Shown: in pieces, positions 61,264 to 64,000 of the stretch | Layout: each line of letters starts with the position of its first letter | How positions within the stretch are numbered: position 1 is the stretch's first letter | Notes under the pieces: generated by a model | Seen by the model: the letters and a program-made list of their open reading frames with translations, nothing else | Databases searched by the model: none | What the model was told of the DNA's origin: nothing | NCBI RefSeq assembly: GCF_000337835.1 | Contig: NZ_AOLM01000020.1 | Location: 173,975-237,974, forward strand | Direction: 5' to 3' | Source of the DNA: Haloferax sulfurifontis ATCC BAA-897 | Lineage (GTDB): Archaea > Halobacteriota > Halobacteria > Halobacteriales > Haloferacaceae | Length of the DNA: 64,000 bases | Translations under genes and position numbers: made by a program

Positions 61264-61644
61264 GTCGGCCGAACCCCGCTTTTCGACCCGCGGCCACGTC
61301 GCTCACGGGTCACAAACGGCGTTAGAGAACGAAAGCCCGAGGCGTGGACGCCGTCGGAAGCGAACGACCGGGGGCGGTCGTCCGATGAAACCACGTAGCG
61401 TACCACGCGGCGAGTGCGGGGCCTCGACCGCGCGATGCTGTCGCAACTGCGTCTACCCGTTGTCGGAGCGCGTTGAACCGCTCTGGTGGTGTGGTGGTGG
61501 TGGGTGGGTGGGGGGCATTCGGTCGGTGAGAGACCGACGCGAACGGGAGGGTCTCTGACAACGGCGAATACCAGTTCGTTATTACCTGTCAAAGCTGTAC
61601 CGGTGGTTCGGGAACTGCATCGCCGGAGACGAACCGAGCCGGAT
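61264..61644. other. Gene-free stretch with G-rich tract
   Basis: No gene supported. The region holds a G-rich run at 61485-61517 (ggtggtgtggtggtggtggg and then tgggtggggggc), which could form a G-quadruplex on the plus strand. The rest is ordinary high-GC spacer downstream of two convergent genes. Confidence 0.5.
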
Positions 61645-62154
61645 TCACCCGTGAGGCGGCGTGTCGCCGCTCGTGCAGTCGGTCACTCGTCGCCGTCCCC
61701 CGAACTTCGCGTACGGGCTCCGGTGAGTGTTCCGAATCAGGTCCTCGTCGGAGACGCGGAGGCCCAACTCGTCTAACTCCTCGCCGATTCGGCTGAGGTC
61801 GTCGCCGTCGACGCCGATGGCCCGGACCATGACGTTCCGCTCGCCGGTCATCACCTCCTGTACTTCGACGACGCCGGGGACCGCGGCGGCGGCCTCGGCC
61901 AACTCCTCGCGCTCCGGAATCGGGGCCGTACAGACGATGAGCGTGTACAGCTGGTAGCCCGCGCGCTCGTAGTCCACGTCGGCGTGGTAGCCGCGGAGGA
62001 CCCCGTCGGCCTCGAGCCGCTGGATGCGGTTCCGGACGGTGCTCGCCGAGGCGTCGAGTTCGTCGGCGATGTCGGTCGACGACGTGCGGCGCGCCTCCGC
62101 CTGTAACGTGTACAGTATCTGTCTGTCCAGCGCGTCGAGTTCTCGACTCGTCAT
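61645..62154 (-). CDS. Lrp/AsnC-family transcription regulator
   Basis: The 169-residue protein has an N-terminal HTH (LDRQILYTLQAEARRTSSTD, IADELDASASTVRNRIQRLE) and a C-terminal RAM domain with GVVEVQEVMTGERNVMVRAI. Such proteins sense amino acids or other small ligands. The C-terminal extension (NTHRSPYAKFGGRRRVTDCT) is basic and longer than usual. It is divergent from the CBS-domain membrane protein gene. Confidence 0.9.
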   Translation of the reverse strand: MTSRELDALDRQILYTLQAEARRTSSTDIADELDASASTVRNRIQRLEADGVLRGYHADVDYERAGYQLYTLIVCTAPIPEREELAEAAAAVPGVVEVQEVMTGERNVMVRAIGVDGDDLSRIGEELDELGLRVSDEDLIRNTHRSPYAKFGGRRRVTDCTSGDTPPHG

Positions 62155-62318
62155 TCGTCCGCCCGTCTGTCGCCCGCGACATTAACTTTCCCGGCGTTAT
62201 TGTCAGAACCGCAGTTCAAACTGGATATTAATCGACTCCCGATAACTGACTACATACATCAGCGGACGGCCGATGCTTTCTAACGGGTCGAGCGCCAACG
62301 GGCGTACCACCGACACAG

Positions 62319-63380
62319 ATGAACCCAACAGAGATTGGCATACGCCTCGTCGCGGGGGCGTTACTCATCCTCACGAACGGTTTCTTCGTCGCCATCGAGT
62401 TCGCGCTGACCCGCGCGCGGCAGTTCACCGAGTCCGAGTTCGTCGACGGCGACTCCCGACTCGAACGGGCCTGGGAGATGACCCAAGAGCTCGAACTGTA
62501 TCTCACGACCTGTCAGGTCGGAATCACGGCGTCGAGCATCGCCGTCGGTATCGTCGCCGAACCCGCGCTGGCGGCGCTGTTCGAACCGCTACTCGAACCG
62601 ATTTTCGCCGGGACGACGCTCGCGACCGTCGGGGCCGGCGCGCTCATCGCCTACCTGATTATCAACCTCCTGCACCTCACCCACGGCGAGCAGACGCCGA
62701 CGTACCTCGGCGTCGAGCGCTCCCGCATGGTCTGTCGCTACGGGGCGACGCCGCTCCACTGGTTCTACGTCGCCATCTCGCCCATCATCAAGTTCGGCGA
62801 CTGGGTCGCCAAGTGGACGCTCAAGCTCTTCGGCATCGAGATGTCGGGCGCGTGGCTCGAAACCGAGACCGACGTCATCGAGTCCCGCGGCCAACTCCGC
62901 GAGCGCCTGCACTCCCTGCTCGAAGAGGGCGAACTCCCCGAGGAGCGCCGCGACGAGGTGCTCAACGCGCTCGACGTGGACGAACTCTCCATCAGCGAAA
63001 TCATGATTCCCAGCGACGACATCGTCGCGCTCTCGACGGCGGCGACGCCCGGCGAGAACTTCGACCGGATTCGGAACACCCCCCACACCCGCTTCCCGCT
63101 CGTCGGCGACTCGTTCACCGACTTCCGCGGCGTCGTCTACGCGCCCTCCATCATCGACAACTTCGAGGCGCTCCGCGCCGGCGAGCGCTCGTTCGAGGAA
63201 ATCGCCGCGCCGACGATGACGCTCGCCGCCGACACCAACGTCAGCGACGCGTTCGACCAGTTCCAAGCCGAAGACCAGGAACTCGCGCTCGTCTTACGAG
63301 ACGGCGCGGTCGTCGGCCTCCTCACCGCGACCGACGCCCTCGAAGCGGTCATGGGCGAACTCGACGACCCGCTCGACTAA
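62319..63380 (+). CDS. CNNM/DUF21 and CBS-domain membrane protein
   Basis: The 353-residue protein has a DUF21 transmembrane domain of four helices (residues 1-190: GALLILTNGFFVAIEFALTR, QTPTYLGVERSRMVCRYG), a CBS pair (SISEIMIPSDDIVALSTAAT; PTMTLAADTNVSDAFDQFQA) and no CorC/HlyC C-terminal domain. Relatives are magnesium or other divalent cation transporters. It ends shortly after the CBS pair, which is seen in several haloarchaea. Confidence 0.87.
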   Translation: MNPTEIGIRLVAGALLILTNGFFVAIEFALTRARQFTESEFVDGDSRLERAWEMTQELELYLTTCQVGITASSIAVGIVAEPALAALFEPLLEPIFAGTTLATVGAGALIAYLIINLLHLTHGEQTPTYLGVERSRMVCRYGATPLHWFYVAISPIIKFGDWVAKWTLKLFGIEMSGAWLETETDVIESRGQLRERLHSLLEEGELPEERRDEVLNALDVDELSISEIMIPSDDIVALSTAATPGENFDRIRNTPHTRFPLVGDSFTDFRGVVYAPSIIDNFEALRAGERSFEEIAAPTMTLAADTNVSDAFDQFQAEDQELALVLRDGAVVGLLTATDALEAVMGELDDPLD

Positions 63381-63553
63381 CACGGCGGTCGCGGTTTCGG
63401 TCCCGTTTTTCCGGGGTTTTCCGGTCGCTAATCGCGACTCACGACGACCGAAGTCGCCGAGTCGAGCGTGCTCGTGGTGACTCACGGGTGGCTTGGGGCG
63501 TGTCGAGTTGGTGCCTGACCGAGGAGTCGGTCTCAACAGACCCAGTACTGACT

Positions 63554-63606
63554 CGTTTCCGTCGACCCCCCGGGGGGTACGGGGGAATCGAGGGTCGACG
63601 GAAACG
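63554..63606. repeat. 15-bp perfect hairpin before the CRISPR array
   Basis: CGTTTCCGTCGACCC at 63554-63568 and GGGTCGACGGAAACG at 63592-63606 are exact reverse complements with a 23-nt G/C-rich loop. The hairpin lies 51 bp before the first repeat. It could be a terminator, a leader element or a protein-binding site. Confidence 0.8.
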
Positions 63607-63656
63607 TTGATGTGAGTTCGCTATGTACAGCCGTCTACCCCCGTGAATTCGGACGG
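63607..63656 (+). promoter_or_regulatory. CRISPR leader-proximal region
   Basis: The 50 bases next to the first repeat contain gctatgtaca, a weak TATA-like element near 63630, about 27 bp before the array. The orientation (repeat ending in ATTGAAGC, the crRNA 5' handle) predicts transcription of the array on the plus strand from here. Confidence 0.45.
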
Positions 63657-64000
63657 GTTTCAGACGAACCCTTGTGGGATTGAAGCCCATCGTTAGATGT
63701 GGCCTCCGCAAATCCCCCTCGAGTTTCAGACGAACCCTTGTGGGATTGAAGCGAGGTCGCCAATGTCCTGCCGGTAGTAATCCCGGTAGTTTCAGACGAA
63801 CCCTTGTGGGATTGAAGCTCATGTCACTCACGCAGACCACACAGAGTGCCGAGTTTCAGACGAACCCTTGTGGGATTGAAGCTCCTCAGAGAGCGAGTCG
63901 CTGTTGGTAGCCCACAGTTTCAGACGAACCCTTGTGGGATTGAAGCGGCCGGTCCTCGACATCATCGCGGGAGTGGTCAACGGTTTCAGACGAACCCTTG
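63657..64000 (+). CRISPR. CRISPR array start, 5 full repeats and a partial sixth
   Basis: The 30-bp repeat begins GTTTCAGACGAACCC and ends TGTGGGATTGAAGC. Full copies start at 63657, 63723, 63789, 63853 and 63917, and 18 bases of a sixth start at 63983. The spacers are 36, 36, 34, 34 and 36 nt and all differ. All five repeats are identical, so this looks like the leader-proximal end. The repeat is, from memory, of the Haloferax type I-B kind, and its last 8 bases form the crRNA handle. The array continues outside the window, and no cas gene is inside it. Confidence 0.98.

Overview
The window is chromosomal DNA from a haloarchaeon, most likely a Haloferax. The evidence is a high-GC genome with very acidic proteins, leaderless genes behind TATA-like boxes, the archaeal S10/spc ribosomal operon ending in secY, a bacterioruberin pathway, and a CRISPR repeat that matches, from memory, the Haloferax type I-B repeat family.

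Layout. 1-5.5 kb: housekeeping genes (the 3' part of a GTPBP1-like GTPase, mch, a thiamine-binding MTH1187-family protein, a YihY/BrkB membrane protein and small proteins). 5.5-6.0 kb: two tRNA-Gly(GCC) genes beside a scrambled area holding extra copies of tRNA 3' ends. 6.3-20.5 kb: one long co-directional operon with a SPOUT methyltransferase, 22 ribosomal proteins, RNase P subunit Rpp29 and SecY.

20.5-42.7 kb: an AT-richer integrated element that appears to be inserted in the 3' end of secY. The last ten codons of secY recur, with mostly synonymous changes, at the right border (42685-42714), so the element seems to have replaced the end of secY and left the original end behind. It carries a tyrosine integrase next to secY, a replication module at its right end (winged-helix protein, structured leader RNA, zinc-finger and coiled-coil proteins, MCM helicase, and repeated dyads that could be an origin) and a defence cargo in between. 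The cargo includes a coupled pair made of a partner protein and a GHKL (MORC/Hsp90-like) ATPase, a DNA methyltransferase with an MvaI/BcnI-type endonuclease, a second putative nuclease, a GmrSD-like DUF262/DUF1524 protein, and a coupled pair made of a TIR-like (ThsB-type) protein and a RipA-like membrane protein. It also encodes a serine recombinase and several small proteins.

42.9-63.4 kb: core chromosome again, with an RNase H-fold exonuclease, hydrolase, ornithine cyclodeaminase-family protein, lipoproteins, a PGF-CTERM protein, ATP-grasp ligase, ZIP transporter and SDR. The bacterioruberin cluster follows (crtD-lyeJ-cruF, with crtB on the other strand about 2 kb away and a bat-like HTH gene beside it), then an HTH/membrane-protein pair, a spondin-domain lipoprotein, an Lrp regulator and a CBS-domain membrane protein. 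63.66-64.0 kb: the start of a CRISPR array that runs off the window. It is preceded by a 15-bp perfect hairpin, and no cas gene is visible.

The best candidates for something undescribed are the two-gene GHKL system, the TIR-like/RipA-like pair, the secY-targeted integration, and the structured leader in front of the MCM module.
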